NCBI GenBank assembly: GCA_034638255.1 | Contig: JAWPGT010000003.1 | Location: forward strand, 496,001 to 560,000 | Reading direction: 5' to 3' | Length of the DNA: 64,000 bases | Source: Coprinus comatus | Lineage: Eukaryota > Basidiomycota > Agaricomycetes > Agaricales > Agaricaceae | Shown here: positions 24,962 through 37,503 of the stretch, in pieces | Layout of the letters: each line of letters starts with the position of its first letter | Position numbering within the stretch: the stretch's first letter is position 1 | Made by a program: the position numbers and the translations under genes | The notes under the pieces: model-generated | The model's input: only the letters and a program-made list of their open reading frames with translations | Database searches by the model: none | Told to the model about the DNA's origin: nothing

Positions 24962-27900
24962 TCACCGATAGGATTTGCCATTCGTTCTGATAGAAGATGA
25001 TGTGGGGGCTGAGGAAGCACCATTTGTTTTCGCACCAACCCTCGGTTTCTTTGGGTTACTTTCACTGGATGACATTCTTGGTGCCGACTCCTTCATGACC
25101 ATCTTCGCATGAATCTCCTCTAACTTGGATGCTTTCACCTTCTTTGGCCAGAAAAGTGTCACAAAGCTTATGAAATCAATGTCAGATCCTCACAGCAAAT
25201 CAACATATTAATAACAAATACTCACGTCCACAAGTGTCGTCTCCAGCGTTCGGTATCTTCACCAGCTGTGGCTTTGGATTGTAGAACCATTTCGATACGC
25301 CGCCCAATGGCAGCCAAGGAATCTTTGAGGATCGCAACTTTGTCATCACGGGGCATATCTTCTCCAGATAATTTGAGTTGTTTCTGCAAAGAATGATTGC
25401 ATAAATAATGAGATAAGTAGCAGAAATAAATACCAACCAATTGCTTTTTAACTGGTCTTAACTCTTCCTTGGTAGCGGCTTCATCCATAGAAGGGCTAGT
25501 TCACAGATTTAGCAAACTTAATGGTGCGATAGTGGGCTCGTTACGTACCATTCGTCTGAAGACTCAGAATCAGTGAAGGTGGGGGTCGGTCTTCGTTTCC
25601 TCTTTTTCGAGCTGGTGTCATCAATGCTCGCCATCGCTTCGCTTTCAGCCCTGCGTTTCATGGTGCTAATATGAGAAGACGTGGACGCAATGGGTGGAGG
25701 CGGTGTTTCATCAGAGGGCTTCAGATGACCTTTGTTGCGCAACGAACTTTCGTAGGAGCGCAACTTTTCATCATACTCGCGTAACAGACCAAGGAGGAAA
25801 TCACCACGGCGAACCAAGTGAATGGCATTGGGTATGGGCCGGGTGGCTGCATCTTCGCCTTTTTTACCTTCTTCCAAGAAAAATTTGCCTTCCAGACCCA
25901 ATCGAGGATCTTTCTGCATGGCTTCCCAGTTTCCGAATCCATACAAATAAGCACCAACAAGTAACATCGAATCGTCCTGTGGACCCCAGCGGCCAGACCA
26001 GTTGAGGGTTGGACGGATATTGTCAAGGGGTATGCTCCACTCATACGGGTCTTTTAACTCCGATAAAATATTGAAGAGGATGCGTAAATCACGATGACGT
26101 GAAAGCACAGTCTCAGCGTTGATGTTACCTACGCCCCGACACGTAACGAGTACGGCTTTGCTCTTCTGCGCATTTGTTAGAGTTTCACCAGCTGCAACCC
26201 TTTGTCGCTTCTGTTCTTCGTTATCTCGCACAGCCTCGGCACAGATGTCGATGATTTCGTCCGACACGTCGAGTAACATGCCTCTATTCTTATCTTGTAA
26301 TTTAGACTCAGTAACCTACAATAAGTGAGATGAGCGAAAAGTCAATGACAGAAAGGCAACTGCTTACAATGACATCATAACGTTGCCTGATGTCTCCCCA
26401 TCTCTGCAAGCTTCGGATCAATACACGAACGTCTCTCTCCTTCAATTCCATGGCCTTCTGGCTTGCTGTCTTTCGCTGGGCACCGGGCGCCTTGGGCTTC
26501 TTCGGAGCACTAGCGGAGGGTGGATGGTCTACATCCATTCCTTCATAGGAGACTTGGGCATGTGTGCGTTTCCTATCACGTGATTCTTGGGAGACAAGCT
26601 CCTCTGCCTTCCGCTGGCCCTCTTCATTGTCGAACTTCTGCCGTTCCTCCACAGGAATGATATCCTCCCAATTCATGTCATTCTTCACGTCGCTGACGGC
26701 CGCGAATTGAGTTAAGAAGCCTTCTCCACCCAACGAGGTACCACCGTCCTGGCCCATTGTCTCGTGATCTTCAGCACGATTCAGAATATCATCGAGATCC
26801 ATTTCATCTAGCTTCTGGCTTTGCGTGGTGTCATCTTTGTCAAACCTGCATAATTCTTTAGAATGATTATTACAAAAGGCTATGACTACAACTCACATTT
26901 TTTGTGCACCGTATTTGAGAACGGCAGTCAACTCTTCTTTACTCAAATTATCTGGCTTGTGGGCATCTTTGCCCTGTGCTTTAGAACTAAGATGGGCTTG
27001 TGACGTATCCATTTGGTTTATAACTGAAGGGATGCAGTTCAGCACATCTCCAGAAAGATAATTAGATATACTCACTTGCATATTCAAGAATCATCTTTTT
27101 CTTCGCACGTTCCAACACATCTTCTTCCATGGTGTCTTTACTGACAAATCGATACACGCTGACATGCGATTTTTGTCCGATTCGATGAGCGCGAGCCATG
27201 GCCTGTAAATCATTTTGAGGATTCCAATCACTCTGAGAAGACGTCAATAATATTCGTGAAAACAATAAATAAAAATATGCTTACATCAAAAATAATAACT
27301 GTATCTGCTGTTTCCAGGTTGATCCCCAAGCCACCAGCACGGGTGGACAGTAGGAAAGCAAAATCAGGGGACCCAGGTGAGTTGAAGTGTGCAATAGACT
27401 TTTTACGTTGATCGGATGAAACCATACCATCCAAGCGTTGATGGGTATAATTTCGAAGGGACATATAATCGCTCAAAATATCCAACATCCTGACCATTTG
27501 ACTGAATATGAGGACACGATGCCCATCTTGACGCAAGCGCGCTAGGAGCTTGTCCAAAAGGACCATCTTCCCACTGTTCATAACAAGGCCTTTGAGTGTT
27601 TCTTCCGAATTGTCTGTTCGTGCTTCAGCTCCATCGAATAGGTAGGGATGATTTGCGGCCTTCTTGAGTTCCATGGCGATATTAAGCAAACTGATATTGT
27701 TGTTTCCGTGAGCGCTTTTAACAAGACCAGCAAAATTCTAATATAATACAATGGTTAATTGAAGTTTAAAAGGAGATAATAATATAAACTTACCTTGGTT
27801 AAAATGTTCTTATAGAAATGAGTTTGCAAAGCACTCATTTCAACCCGAAGAATACGCTCGCTCTTTGTGGGGAGAGATGTCAAAACATCGCGTTTCAATC

Positions 27901-30124
27901 GCCGGAGCATAAGCGATTCTAGTTGCTCATGAAGTTCCTTGATCTTTTCCTCGTGGTCGGCATCAGCCAAGTCAAATTCATTTGTGAGCGCGACTTGATC
28001 CCTTGGTTAGTCTCCACTAAGAAAAAAAATGTGACCCAACTTACACTTGTCAGGCATAAGGAAATGCATCAGGGACAATAGCTCTAAATACATTTTGCGT
28101 AAATCATCCGATTTTCAGCAGATAGTAGATAACTCACCCTTGACATTGTTTTGAAGAGGAGTACCAGTGATCAGAAGCTTAGAAGCAGCTGAAAATGATC
28201 GAAGAGCTTCATAGAGTTGACTTTCAGAGTTCTTTAAGCGATGGGCCTATTGTAACCAATCAGTAAACATGCCAAAAGTGCATCTCAATAAATATGAACC
28301 TCATCGACGGCCAGAAGTTGCCATTTAATGTCACCGAGTTCTTTGGAATCTCTCAAAGTCAACTCGTAGGTAGTCAACAAGACGTTCATCTTGAGCCGTT
28401 TGTTTGATGCACCGAATTCATATGTCCTGATCACTTCTCGTGAGGCAGCTGTACCAATATAAGTGATGACGTTCATGTCAGGTGCCCATGCAGCAAACTG
28501 AGTTTGCCAGGCTGTAATAGTAGATAGTGGTACAATGACCAGGAATGGACCATATTGCTGCATTTCATGGAACAGGTATGATATGAAAGCTACAGTTTGG
28601 ACAGTCTGAAGGGCGCTTATAAGCAAAATAAATAAATTCCTGCACAAAAAGAGACGCACTTTTCCTAGACCCATCTCATCTGCAAGAATGCCATTGTCGC
28701 CTTTGCTCCACACATAAGCGAGCCAATTGAGGCCAGTCAATTGGAAATCTTTCAACTCTCCTCCCGTTGAGCTAATATAGTCGGGATCAGCGTGTATCTT
28801 TTTAAACTGCGGCCTACTATGCCTCGTATAGATGACACTCTTGTAGGGGAATTTCGCCTCGGCTTCACGTTGTCGATATCCTTCAATCTGGTCTTGAGCA
28901 ATTGGCTTGATATCTTTAGACAATTCCCATGTGCAGTGTTCGTAATTGAGTCCATTCCACTTGCAGAAATACTCCATCTCGCCATCAACACCCTCACGGT
29001 GACTCACGACTCGTTCCACGTTACGATGGTTTTCCAACTCTTCTCTTTCGCGTTCCTTTTCCAGTAATAAGCCTTCTGCCTCTTCGCGTGTGAGGCCAGG
29101 GGTAGCTAGTTTGGCTTGCCACGCTTTGTAGGCTTTGATATAGTTATCGACGCGTTTTAGCCCCCTGAAGCGCTTCAAGAATTCGTACGTTTCATCAGTG
29201 TTATGGAGATGAGAGAAGTTCTTCCACTTGATATGAAATCGCTACAAAGGCTGTTAGTTATCTATGTATGTAGAATAGCGGGAAACGCACGATATTGTCG
29301 AACCACAGGTCTTCTGGGTCGTTCTCATGGCCTTCATCTCTACTATGACTCAAAACAGCTTCGATTTCATCTTCTTCCTGATACTGCACGTTGGGATCAA
29401 CATAATAACCAGGATCTGTCCCTTCATCATCCTCAAACTTTTCAAAGTCCTGCACGTCGTCAACGTAATTGGGTATCTTGACTCCGCGACTTGAAACACG
29501 TATATCTTCTGTTGACTGACGGGGTTTTTTCTTGCGTTTAGGGGCACGCGACCCATATTCTGAATCTGAATCGGTTGAAGAAGCCTGGCGAGTGGATGCT
29601 GAAAGGAATGATAAGCCAGAGTGCGCATATAAGCAAGAGGGGTTGCACCTCTGGGTCTCGGCGCGCTAGCGGATGAGATGTGCTGCTTTTTCTTCTTCAT
29701 AGGACGCTTCTTGGCGCCATATTCTTCGTCTGCATAAGTACCATCTTGTTCATCGTTGTCGTCGTCCTCGGCCTGGTCCTCATAACCCTGGTGAAGAGGT
29801 AAGCCAGCATATAATGATGCAGGTTGTTGTGACATACAGAATCATCAGCATCCTATGTGGGTATATGGAAGGTCAACGATGGTTATCAGGGAAAATGCAG
29901 TGGAAACAAACCGAATCGTGACGGGAATAGGGTAGGGATAGGCGGGCAGCACCATTGGAATGGAGGGTGCTAGATACGGCAGGGGATGGGACAGTGTCAT
30001 CGTCAACAGACTCGCCATCGGCATCTGCGTCGGGACCCCTGCTGTAGGTATCGTTGTCGGAGTCGACTTGCATATCGTCATCACTGTCATAGTGGATGTT
30101 GAGGGAGGGATGGTGGGCGGCCAT
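24962..30124 (-). CDS. CHD1: CHD1-type chromodomain ATP-dependent chromatin remodeller
   Basis: CHD1 spaces nucleosomes behind elongating RNA polymerase II. The start at 30124 gives [18 protein letters not shown] and an acidic, disordered N-terminus; small exons (DADDS) then join [16 protein letters not shown]. Domains in order: two chromodomains (near 29400-28900, including [18 protein letters not shown]), SNF2 ATPase lobe 1 with Walker [13 protein letters not shown], the DEAH box [14 protein letters not shown] split by an intron, and [11 protein letters not shown]; lobe 2 with [31 protein letters not shown] and [12 protein letters not shown]; a SANT-SLIDE-like region ([32 protein letters not shown]); and a CHD1 C-terminal helical domain (about 25500-25100, [18 protein letters not shown]). 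It ends at 24962. About 20 introns are present. It diverges from TFB4 across 305 bp. Confidence is high. Confidence 0.95.
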
Positions 30125-30429
30125 GACGAGGAAGTGGGTGGTGGGGAAGAAGAATGTTGAGGACCTGGGCGCCAGCCATCGCCAACGGACAGATTTCACA
30201 CGGGCAGCGTCGCTACCCCATCGTCACGGCCAACGCCGGAAGGCCTTGGTCACCGGCGCTCGTGACGGGGGCTCCGAAGAGGAAGCAGTGTGGTGGGATA
30301 AGGTTGACCTATTCAATCCATTGTCTTACTCGGGCCTATCATCGCCCTATCGTCTCTCCTCGCCGCGCTTCGTGACCACTGCAGGCCGAGTCACACATCT
30401 CATCCGGCCAGCCTGGTTAGGGTTACGCC
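30125..30429. promoter_or_regulatory. Bidirectional promoter region CHD1/TFB4
   Basis: 305 bp separate the start codons of CHD1 (minus) and TFB4 (plus). The stretch is GC-richer than most intergenic DNA here, with several CG-containing words and no clear TATA element. It must hold both promoters and 5' leaders. Confidence 0.6.
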
Positions 30430-31777
30430 ATGTCCCATCTCTCCGTCGTCCTCGACCTCGCTCCTGCCCAGTGGGCTGTCTCGGGCGGCCTCTCCGCCTT
30501 TGTCACTCACGTGCTCGTCTTCCTCAACGCACACCTCGCCTCTGATCACTCAAACTCCCTTGCCGTCTTCGGAGCCTTCCCCGGCACAAGCCGCCTCCTC
30601 TATGCTTCCTCACAACCTCCCCAAGCACAACTCCCCATCGACCCAAACTCATATCAACCCTTCAAGCAACTCGACCATGCAATTACCTCCACCATCCAAC
30701 ACCACCTCGATGACCTCCACCCAGATGCTGCCTCAGAACCCTCGTCCCTCGTTGGAGCAATTACCAAGGCCCTCTGTCGTAGGTTCTCATACATCGTTGC
30801 CGCCTCATTTTTCCAATTTTTTGCACACAGATCTAAATCGCATATCCACACCACCTTCGACTGCACCCTCAAAAAGCGCAGCGGCCGAACGTGACGGTTC
30901 GGTTCTGCCGGACCCTCGTCTACTCATCCTGTCCGTGTCGCCCGATTTGGCTACGTCGTACATCCCCATCATGAACTCCGTCTTTTCTGCGCAGAAACTA
31001 GTGAGTAAGCATCGTTCAGGCCTGCACTCCAACTGACATCCTACCAGAAGGTGACGATTGACGTATGCCAAGTCTACGGCCCAGACGCGGTCTTTTTGCA
31101 ACAGGCTGCACATCTCACGGGTGGTTCGTACATCCATCTTGAGCGACGGGATGGACTACTCCAGTTCCTCATTGTATGTCACACTTGCACATCAGTCACA
31201 ACTTAGCTCACTTTCCCCAGATGGCCTTCCTCCCCCCTCCTGCCATCCGCAAGATAATCACCGTCCCAACTCAGGACAAGGTCGACTTCCGCGCAGCCTG
31301 CTTCTGTCACAAAAATATTGTAGACATCGGCTACGTCTGCTCCGTCTGTCTCTCCAGTGCGTTCCTTATGCTGCCTTCTTCGTTCTTCCTTGACATTCCA
31401 CAGTCTTCTGCCATTTCGTCCCCGTCTGTTCCACTTGCCGGTATCTTATATCTCTCTTGTCTCCCATATAAAACCACTCATTATTATCTAGAACAAAATT
31501 CAAATTCTCCCCTGGAACCCTTCAACGTCTAAACCAGGCCACCCGGCCCCCGCCCCCAAGTGGACAAGGGACCCCCCGTAGCAATCCAGGCACACCGCGA
31601 TCCGGACCTGCTGTTGCACGTAGCACATCCACATCTGCTGCTCTAGCCAACTCCACAGCAATCAACCAATTACCACACTCATCTGCCATCGGGCTAGGAG
31701 CTTCCAACGGCACTTCTGGACGGAGCTTCAGCATGGGCGCCGCTGGCCTACCGGCCCCAAATGGCACCACTCGTTGA
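30430..31777 (+). CDS. TFB4: TFIIH core subunit TFB4 (p34/GTF2H3)
   Basis: This is a subunit of the TFIIH core, used in Pol II initiation and nucleotide excision repair. The start at 30430 gives MSHLSVVLDLAPAQWAVSG, the vWA-like fold seen in p34, followed by FVTHVLVFLNAHLASDHSN, LPDPRLLILSVSPDLATSYI, IDVCQVYGPDAVFLQQAAHL, GGSYIHLE and FLPPPAIRKII. The C-terminal zinc domain is clear: [20 protein letters not shown], then CHFVPVCSTCRTKF, assembled across introns. A Ser/Thr/Asn-rich tail follows and the stop is at 31777. Several introns are present. The stop is only 9 bp from the stop of the convergent taspase gene, so their 3' UTRs must overlap. Confidence 0.93.
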
Positions 31778-31786
31778 TCAATGCTG

Positions 31787-33559
31787 TTAATCACGCATGT
31801 GCCCTGCCGACGTTGTTCCTATCTCTCCAGCTGCGGTGCTCACAGCCTGAATGCCGTGATGTACACATGTGGCTCTCTTCTTGACCCCGAGCGATGTTCT
31901 TCTGGTTGTCGCAAGATATATGACTAAAAAGATCAATTAGCAATGAGCTATACCAGTGGGTGTACAAATTAACTTTCGGTTTTGGTTCTTGAAGAGATGC
32001 GAATGCTATGACCATACTTGGGGTGGTAAATGCGCACCACACGCGTACTGCATACATGTATTAATAGGTACAGCACACGTGAAAAATAGTACCCCACCTG
32101 TCACTTGGCCAGCTACCCTTGATTCTGTAGTCATCATCAACACACCAGCTGCTGGATTATCATCGCCACGTTCCTGGGCTGGTTCTTAACAGAATACATC
32201 AGCATGTTTTCAAAATAAAGGAATGATAATGATTACTCCAGAATTTATCTGTCAATATCTTTCTCAAAACCTCGTGAGGGTCTGCCTCTGATTGCCTCTG
32301 GAATGTTTCGCAGATGTTTCGCGCAAGGTCGGCATGGACAATCTGTTCTCCGGCCCCTTGGACAGTGTCAAATACGCATATATACGTTCAAAGACTTACC
32401 TACCCGAAATGCTACATGCTATTCCATTAACGGCCCCTTCCACGTTATCATTCTCTATGAATGATTGAGCCCAACATCCCGCTCCATAAACTGCAGCCTA
32501 TATATATATCAGTTGTCAGATCATAAACCAGTGTACATAGGTCAAATTGTTGTCACCTCGCCGATCCTCCCAGGAAATTTGAGTAACAGACCTCCGCTTG
32601 AAAAAGTATCTCAACAGCTTTCTTCATACTAAGCTATAAAAATAGTACAAACCTAGAAACTCCTGCGGCTAAACCACAACCATGACAACAAGAAACAGCA
32701 CCAACGGTATCTTGTAAAATATTGTCATGTTCATCCACAAAGCTTCCAACATCCCTTGTACTAGTATCCTCTTCTATACGGCTTTTCCATTTATTCCAAA
32801 TCTGTGTTGCGCTTGAGGTGATTAATGACTCCGGGGGTACAATGGTGTCTTGTATCTTTGGACATTCTCTAGTAATGAAATTCACGGCTCCTTGTGAAAC
32901 AAGTGTCCTGTCTCTCTCTTGAGTTTGATTGAATTTCACACGTAGTGAGTGGTTTTGGGCTACACGTACATAGGCGGAATTCTTCCTATTCGATCTCGTT
33001 TTGAAGAATAGTCTAATATGCCACGAGCTAGTCGTATAGGATTCTTTACACCTAAAAAGGAGGGAAAGAAATAAAGAGAAAAAGACGTATAATTAGATTC
33101 TAATTTTGAGAAAGAGAAAGGTCTCTCAGCCCAGCACATACCAGACACAGCACCAATACTACCAAAACGGCTTGCATTAGATCCAGCACTATTAGCAGTC
33201 ATTATAGCAGCATCACATTCAACTGTTCCATCTAGAGTCAAGTTTGAACCAGAACCAGCATTTAAAGATGGTTCATCTTCAAGAGATATTATTGCTTGTT
33301 CCACTAGATCCAAGGCCAGGGCTTCATTCTCGTTGCCACTAGTAATATTTCCACTTTCCTTAGGTTGTCTAGGACTCAATTCCATTTGTTCCAAGGCTTT
33401 TTTGCATGCTCTAATAGATATTATGTTAGGGTGGGACTGGAATAGGGAAAGAGACTCAGAGACGTACAATCGAAGTGCTTCTTTAGTCTGTTTATCGTAT
33501 TTAGGATTATGATATCCAGCACCTCCGTGGACAGCTACGAAGCAATTGCTAGATGACAT
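31787..33559 (-). CDS. Taspase-1-like threonine aspartase
   Basis: This is an N-terminal-nucleophile protease of the asparaginase-2 family; animal taspase cleaves MLL and TFIIA. From MSSSNCFVAVHGGAGYHNPK at 33559 the product shows LNAGSGSNLTLDGTVECDAA, ASRFGSIGAVSGVKNPIRLA and ARGILDYSSKRDRIGR. The later exons give LQDTVGAV, where Thr is the predicted nucleophile after self-cleavage, then SSGGLLLKFPGRIGE, YGAGCWAQ and the C-terminal WCAFTTPSMVIAFAS and PKSYILRQPEEH, ending at 31787. The last junction uses a donor after KPK and an acceptor TTTTTAG. The family order is complete. Substrates in this organism are unknown. A further 5' exon above 33559 cannot be excluded. Confidence 0.85.
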
Positions 33560-34147
33560 GACATCTATCAAGAAAAGGATACTAGGATGGCTTAGGTATC
33601 AACGCAGAGTCACATGTATATACTTACCGAAACTTTGTACACCGTGTTGGAGCTTTTGGGTTTAAACAGAAGCCTCTCAAAGTTGATCAAAATATGAATG
33701 TAATCAACATGTAATGGTAGCAGTACAAATCTACATACACATCCATTCGTACGCATATGTAGTATAGTTAAAAGTCGTAGACCACTGAATAGTGAATTAC
33801 TATTCCAGTTCTCTAGTAGTACATTATTTAAATTGTCTAAGTAAAATCAATGTAAGAGCATCGTCCATTGAAATACACCATTCTCTATAAAAAAAACCCA
33901 CTATACCACCTGGCCCTGGCACTCTCAATTATAATCATAAATCCAATCTATATCCTCCTGCATCACCACCATGGTATAAGGGCAAAGGAAAAGAAAGGTA
34001 AGAAACCGAGTGCAGGCACGAAGTAATTGACATGCCAAATCACCATTACAGTGGCTAAGGATATCAATGTTAATCCCATACACGCTTACTACTTAATTAA
34101 GGGGAGGGGGGGGGGAGGAGAGCAGAGCGCCACGGATTTACACCAAG
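33560..34147. other. Intergenic region upstream of the taspase gene
   Basis: A 588-bp A/T-rich stretch between the taspase start and the stop of the minus-strand 7-TM gene. It holds a G-rich run at 34101-34120 with ten consecutive G (34106-34115). No open frame looks coding. It should contain the taspase promoter and the 3' flank of the 7-TM gene. Confidence 0.55.
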
Positions 34148-35454
34148 TTAAGCGACCGTTTGTTCGTGATTGATATTGGTATTGCTCGACGCTAGGGTGG
34201 TCGGAGAAAATGCGTAACTTGAATGATTTGTAACCTGGAAACCTTTTTGTTTTACTGTTCGAAGGATGATGAGATATACCGCCAGACCCTTGAAAAGAAA
34301 GAACCCATAAAAATATATTTCATTAGGAATGTTCATTGAAGTCCGGGAGAACAAACCTCACCCTTATGTTACTCTGCATCGGAACAACAATCCTCGCAAA
34401 ATCACTTTTAAGAGCATAACTAATAACAAACGCAACCCAAAAACAAGCATACAAACCCGCACTTTCTATAACAATCACACTTGCGGATAAATAAGGTACG
34501 TCGTGATTTGTATTTGTTCCAACAGTTTGAAGGGTAAGATGTCGATAATGAAGTAAACGAGCAACGATTAGGAAGACTGATGAAAGATTGCATAGACCTG
34601 AAATTATGAAGAATGGTGTACCCGATGCAACATTTGTCCAAGAACTTGAGTTGGGCTGTATTTGTCGGGATAAAAACCAAATACCACTTCCTAATTTATT
34701 TTGTGGGGAGGTTAAAGTCAGATTTATGATGGTTTGAATCTACCAACACTAACCGATTGAGGCAAGGTATAGTAGTCCTGGAAGTAGAATAACAATGCGA
34801 CGATGACTATATAAAATCAATACACGATATATCTATTATTATCATTAATGGGAGAGGGAAATGACTTGGAATTCAAAAACTCACTAAAAATATATCTAAC
34901 AACCAACAAGTACTTATTCCACTTAAAGTTCCAACAAAACCCAAAGGCGTGTAAGTTTTCGCATAGATCCAACCCGTAGGACCTCCAGGATAATTTCGAT
35001 TTCGTGTATAAGCTCCAACTTTTCCAATCGCGTTGAGTATCATGTATACGGTTATTAGAGCAAGCATCGTGCAAATGTAGAGGGAGTATAGTAGAATTTG
35101 CGTCGACCATTGTCGACGTTTCGTTAGTGTATGTAGGCAAAAAGCAGAAACTGTGAGTGTTATCCCTGCTCAAGAAAGTTATGTAAATTAATATTAGGTA
35201 CTCTCAAAATAGAAAAACTTGGAGCCACATACCATACGTTGCAAAGGATAAAAGTAAACCAACAAGGATTGACTGTTCTTTACGAAGTAATGGTCCTTCG
35301 ACGACAGGAAATGCGTGGTTCGTGGTTGACATGAGGGTTATAGGTAACTTCCTATTCGTGATAGAGATTAAAGGATGATGCAAAAATACTGAAACAAACC
35401 AAGAACAAATGGTATGCCACAAGCGCGATCGTTAACAAATGATGAACATGTCAT
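34148..35454 (-). CDS. Seven-TM-like integral membrane protein of unknown function
   Basis: An uncharacterised fungal membrane protein. The start at 35454 gives MTCSSFVNDRACGIPFVLG. After splicing, several hydrophobic segments appear: a leading helix around SILVGLLLSFATYGMWL, then ILLYSLYICTMLALITVY with AYTRNRNYPGGPTGW, FVGTLSGISTCWLLDIFLV, VIALLFYFQDYYTLP, FIISGLCNLSSVFLIVARLL, ESAGLYACFWVAFVISYAL and NIRGLAVYLIILRTV, ending ...NTNINHEQTVA at 34148. I count about seven spans. The RNYPGGP, TLSG-T-WLLD and ESAGLYA-FW motifs recur in a large Agaricomycete-restricted family that I know only as hypothetical proteins. A receptor or transporter role would be speculation. It lies 106 bp downstream of MRI1 on the same strand. 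Confidence 0.75.
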
Positions 35455-35560
35455 TTCAACCCTTCCCCACAACGTAAACAGTTTTATGCCAAGCTAGGCG
35501 CGGTGAGCTCCACCATCTCAAGTCAGATAAATATGAAATAAATTGGCGAGAGATTCTACT

Positions 35561-37064
35561 TCAGACAATGGGTGTAAGATCGAAAGTAGAAGCCCCTTCG
35601 GCTTTCACAGCAACTCCTTTCTCAGTGACGATTGCCGCAATGAGTTCTGCTGGCGTTACGTCAAAGCTTGGGTTGTAAATACCCTCTAAACCAGTAGGTG
35701 TAATCATCACTTGAGCTTGCTCGACTTTACCATCATTTGGGTACAGCATACCGCGCACAAGGCAAGCTTCGAGCGCAGGTCGATGCTCGATGGGGATTCT
35801 ACCACATATCCATTAGTTAAAGGTAGTTCAAAATGATACCTCTGAACTTACTGGGAACCATCAGCTACTTCGAGGTCTACTGTGCTAACGGGCGCAACAA
35901 CGATGAAGGGGATATTATGTCTCGCGGCTAGCACCGCAGCGTTATACGTCCCTATCTGATATGACCACATTAAGTTGATTCAAACACATATTCGAGTCAT
36001 CATTGCTCACCTTGTTCGCAGTGTCTCCATTCTTTGCGATTCTGTCGGCTCCAACGGCTATGATGCTGAGTTAAATTTGTTTGTGGTATATTAAATATGA
36101 CTGGGTGTCATACCAACAGCATGTATTGCGTGATGCTGAAAGAGTGATCCAACCATGGTATCGCAGATCATGACGGAGGGTATTTTCAGGGTTTTAAATT
36201 CATAGGCAGTGAGCCTAAGTACAAAGATATCATTACAGTTTAACTCGATCCTGATAAAGATGTTTCTTACCGAGATCCTTGATGATAAGGGGCTGTTTGT
36301 GTAAAATAAGCTGAGCCAAGTTTACCAGTCTCATGGAGGTGAGTTATTAAGCCAAATGCTGTTCCATATCCCTACGAAATCATTTCAGGTAAATGATATC
36401 CAAAATTTGACCAACAACATTGCAACTCACGGAGGTTGCAAGGGACCCGGTATTACAAACTGTTAACACATTCAAACCTTCTCCAGATTCCCCCTTTTGT
36501 TTGACCTGTTCAATAAGCCATTCGGCACCCCATTTTGCCATTTCCTTATTCCTTCCAATATCCTCGTCTGCTACGAGCCTTCCTTCGGCGATCAAATCCT
36601 CGGCAATAACACGAGGATCTTTAGCAGCATTGATACCTTGTTGAAGAACATTGGTCAATCGTCGGATCGCAGCGCCTAAGTTGACAGCAGTAGGTCTTGA
36701 CTTGTACAGATAAGCTAGAACAGATTCTACATGTTCTTTCAAATTAGTTGGAGAAGCAAGGTATTCTGGTGGTGGAGAGGCCCTGAGAGCACGGATGAAT
36801 TTCTGTGATACGGAAAGCGCGGCCAATGAAGCGATAGCCGGGGCACCGCGAATCTAGGAGAGTTATTACAAGTTAGTGCTGGTTAGAAAGAGGTATTCTA
36901 CACGAGGTTATCTTTCCATTTACCTTCATGGATTTAATAGCATCATAAGCATCCTCGATCGAATTGATCTCGACAAATTGAGTAACATGAGGGAGAAGAA
37001 GTTGATCAACGATCTCAATCTTATCATCGTTAACTTTGATAGAGGTCAGTTCAGGAGCGGCCAT
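35561..37064 (-). CDS. MRI1: Methylthioribose-1-phosphate isomerase
   Basis: This enzyme converts 5-methylthioribose-1-phosphate to 5-methylthioribulose-1-phosphate in the methionine salvage pathway. The start at 37064 gives MAAPELTSIKVNDDKIEIVD; an intron then joins IKSMK to IRGAPAIASLAALSVSQKF, RPTAVNLGAAIRRL, the catalytic-Cys motif VCNTGSLATSGYGTAFG, ITHLHETG, QTAPYHQGSRLTAYEF, ICDTMVGSLF, and the catalytic-Asp motif GADRIAKNGDTANKIGTY, PFIVVAPVSTVD, ending DLTPIV at 35561. These are the family's conserved blocks in order. The upstream 439 bp are shared with the divergent lipase-like gene. Confidence 0.94.
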
Positions 37065-37503
37065 GGTGTGAGTATTCTTGTAGGTAGGGAGAAGGATATA
37101 AAAATGTGTTAGTACGCCATTCCGAAGATAAATTGCAATGATAATCCAGAACCAGAACCCTAGTACACATACACCTATACTAGGGTTAGGTTTTAATGTA
37201 AGAGAACTCTTGTCAGTTTCTACCCGCACGTTCAAACATCGAAATGTTCGTGAAAAGGCCACAAATAATCGGGGCTCTGTGTAGATATGAGTGCTGATAC
37301 ACAGAGAATCACTATTGGGATTACGAGTATGGAGCTTCGACTAAGGTATCAGATGAAATTGTTAATTAGTAAATTACGACTCAACATGGGAATCACATGC
37401 TAAGTATTCTCTCTGGTCAAGTAGCGCAGCAACGGAGCAATGCACCTGGCGCGTTGGTTCATACTCACTACTACTCTCTATAATCTGAAAACATACAGCA
37501 ATA
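37065..37503. promoter_or_regulatory. Bidirectional promoter region MRI1/lipase-like gene
   Basis: 439 bp between two divergent start codons, A/T-rich with no clear TATA box. It should hold both promoters. I see no additional gene in it. Confidence 0.5.

Noticed and set aside
34101..34120. G-rich run GGGGAGGGGGGGGGG as a possible regulatory element
   Set aside because: Simple-sequence run in a 3' flank; nothing links it to a gene.
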